The notes under the pieces were generated by a model, which was given only the letters and a program-made list of their open reading frames with translations, searched no databases and was not told where the DNA came from. Shown here piece by piece: positions 5,805 to 6,661 of a stretch of 6,661 bases of DNA. Origin of the DNA: Campylobacterales bacterium (GTDB lineage Bacteria; Campylobacterota; Campylobacteria; Campylobacterales; SZUA-545); NCBI GenBank assembly GCA_025800305.1, contig JAOXRY010000181.1, positions 1 to 6,661 on the forward strand, given 5' to 3'. Numbering within the stretch: position 1 is the first letter of the stretch; the number at the start of each line of letters is the position of its first letter. The position numbers and the translations under genes are program-made.

Positions 5805-5837
5805 AAAGTCATATAAAATCAATTTGAGGAACATGAA

Positions 5838-6661
5838 ATGTCATTGGATAGAAGAGAACTTTTAAAAGGCGGTGCTATTCTTGGTGTATCTACATTTGTT
5901 AGTGGTTGTGGTAATCTTGCCCCTCAACCATCTAAAGATATGGCTATAAGCAAAGTCCTACTTAAAAAAAGTAAAAAGAAAAGAGTAGTAGTTGTTGGTG
6001 GTGGCTTTGGCGGATTAACAGCTTCTAAATACATAAGAATGTATAACGACGAAGTAGAAGTTGTTCTATTGGAGAAAAAAGCTTTTTTTATGTCTTGCCC
6101 TTATTCAAACCTCTACCTTGGTGGTGTCAAAGGGGTTGATATGGATGTTTTAACCCATGATTATTTCAAACCAGCAGAAAAATATGGCTATAGATTTATT
6201 CAGACAGAAGTTTTAGACATTGATAGAAAAAGAAAAACAGTAACAACGACCAAGGGAAAAGTTCTGTATGATATCTTGGTTCTCTCTCCAGGAATTGCTT
6301 ATGATTATAAAAAACAGTTTAAAAACTGGGATGATGAGAAGATCTCACAAGTGAATCAAAGTTGTCCTCCTGCAATGATTACAGGAAGTGAACATTTAGC
6401 CCTTAAAAGACAGCTAAGAGATCTAAAAAGTGGAAATGTTGTTCTAACTGTTCCTGATGGTAAATATAGATGTCCACCTGCTCCATATGAGAGAGCTTGT
6501 ATGATGGCAAACTACATCAAAGAAAATAAACTAAAAGCAAAGGTGATTATCCTAGATACACTTCCTCAGCCAAAAACAAAAGCAAAAGCTTTTAATGAAG
6601 CCTTTAGTGAAGTCTTCTCAGATATTATTGAGTTAAGAGGAAATAGTGTTGTTGAAGATAT
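5838..6661 (+). CDS. fccB: FAD-dependent sulfide dehydrogenase flavoprotein (FccB/SoxF-like), Tat lipoprotein-like; 3' end outside window
   Basis: 274 complete codons are visible before the right edge. The family oxidises sulfide in the periplasm and passes electrons to a c-type cytochrome (FccA in flavocytochrome c). The N-terminus has a twin-arginine motif, DRRELLK (Arg5, Arg6), a hydrophobic stretch and a lipobox-like VSGC (Cys24), then a Lys-rich linker. The FAD-binding fold starts with VVVVGGGFGG (50-59). Cys87 in SCPYSN aligns with the cysteine that binds FAD covalently in Allochromatium FccB, and Cys212 in RCPPAPYERA aligns with one half of its redox-active disulfide; the partner would be beyond the edge. 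SPGI (150-153) is also family-typical. The start is set by GAGGA (5826-5830), 7 nt before ATG; the nearer ATG at 5833 is out of frame and stops soon. It diverges from the transporter operon. SoxF is the main alternative name; a general sulfide:quinone reductase is less likely given the RCPP motif. Confidence 0.9.
   Translation, partial: MSLDRRELLKGGAILGVSTFVSGCGNLAPQPSKDMAISKVLLKKSKKKRVVVVGGGFGGLTASKYIRMYNDEVEVVLLEKKAFFMSCPYSNLYLGGVKGVDMDVLTHDYFKPAEKYGYRFIQTEVLDIDRKRKTVTTTKGKVLYDILVLSPGIAYDYKKQFKNWDDEKISQVNQSCPPAMITGSEHLALKRQLRDLKSGNVVLTVPDGKYRCPPAPYERACMMANYIKENKLKAKVIILDTLPQPKTKAKAFNEAFSEVFSDIIELRGNSVVED

Noticed and set aside
5833..5865. Alternative ATG for the sulfide dehydrogenase
   Set aside because: It is out of frame, reaches a stop after about ten codons and is only 2 nt from the GAGGA site; the ATG at 5838 gives the twin-arginine protein.

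Overview
The window is AT-rich bacterial DNA that most resembles a Campylobacterota genome, probably Arcobacter-like. The reasons are the codon use, short gaps with overlapping genes, histidine kinases of the HQ(W/F)RQPLN type, a CcoG-type cbb3 oxidase assembly factor and a periplasmic sulfide dehydrogenase flavoprotein. The genus is inferred from style only. No tRNA, rRNA, insertion sequence or CRISPR array is visible.

Layout. (1) 2-943 (+) is the 3' part of a sensor histidine kinase whose input domain carries the cysteine signature and flavin-contacting residues of a LOV blue-light receptor. (2) 934-1221 (-) is a compact transcription unit with its own promoter, a Shine-Dalgarno-like site, a 62-codon ORF and an intrinsic terminator. 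It encodes an unrecognised small protein, or possibly an sRNA. (3) 1280-2590 (+) is ccoG, the polyferredoxin-like membrane protein of cbb3 cytochrome oxidase maturation. (4) 5694-2580 (-) is a tight three-gene operon: a YnfM-like MFS transporter, an OmpR-family response regulator that starts directly after the transporter's stop codon, and a 7TMR-DISM-type histidine kinase whose TTG start overlaps the regulator's end. (5) 5838-6661 (+) is the 5' part of an FccB/SoxF-like FAD-dependent sulfide dehydrogenase with a twin-arginine signal and an apparent lipobox.

How the parts fit. The window is dominated by signal transduction next to respiration (ccoG) and sulfur oxidation (fccB). The response regulator and 7TM kinase almost certainly form a pair, and co-translation with the transporter suggests that the pair controls, or is controlled by, the transported compound. 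The LOV kinase has no partner in view. Its kinase core closely resembles that of the 7TM kinase, so cross-talk is possible. Both convergent junctions are compressed: at each one a terminator hairpin lies inside the coding end of the opposing gene. The most noteworthy items are the LOV kinase, the small unit at 934-1221 with an 11-bp-phased direct repeat upstream of its -35, the 7TM kinase that lacks the usual periplasmic domain, and the predicted Tat-lipoprotein form of the sulfide dehydrogenase.
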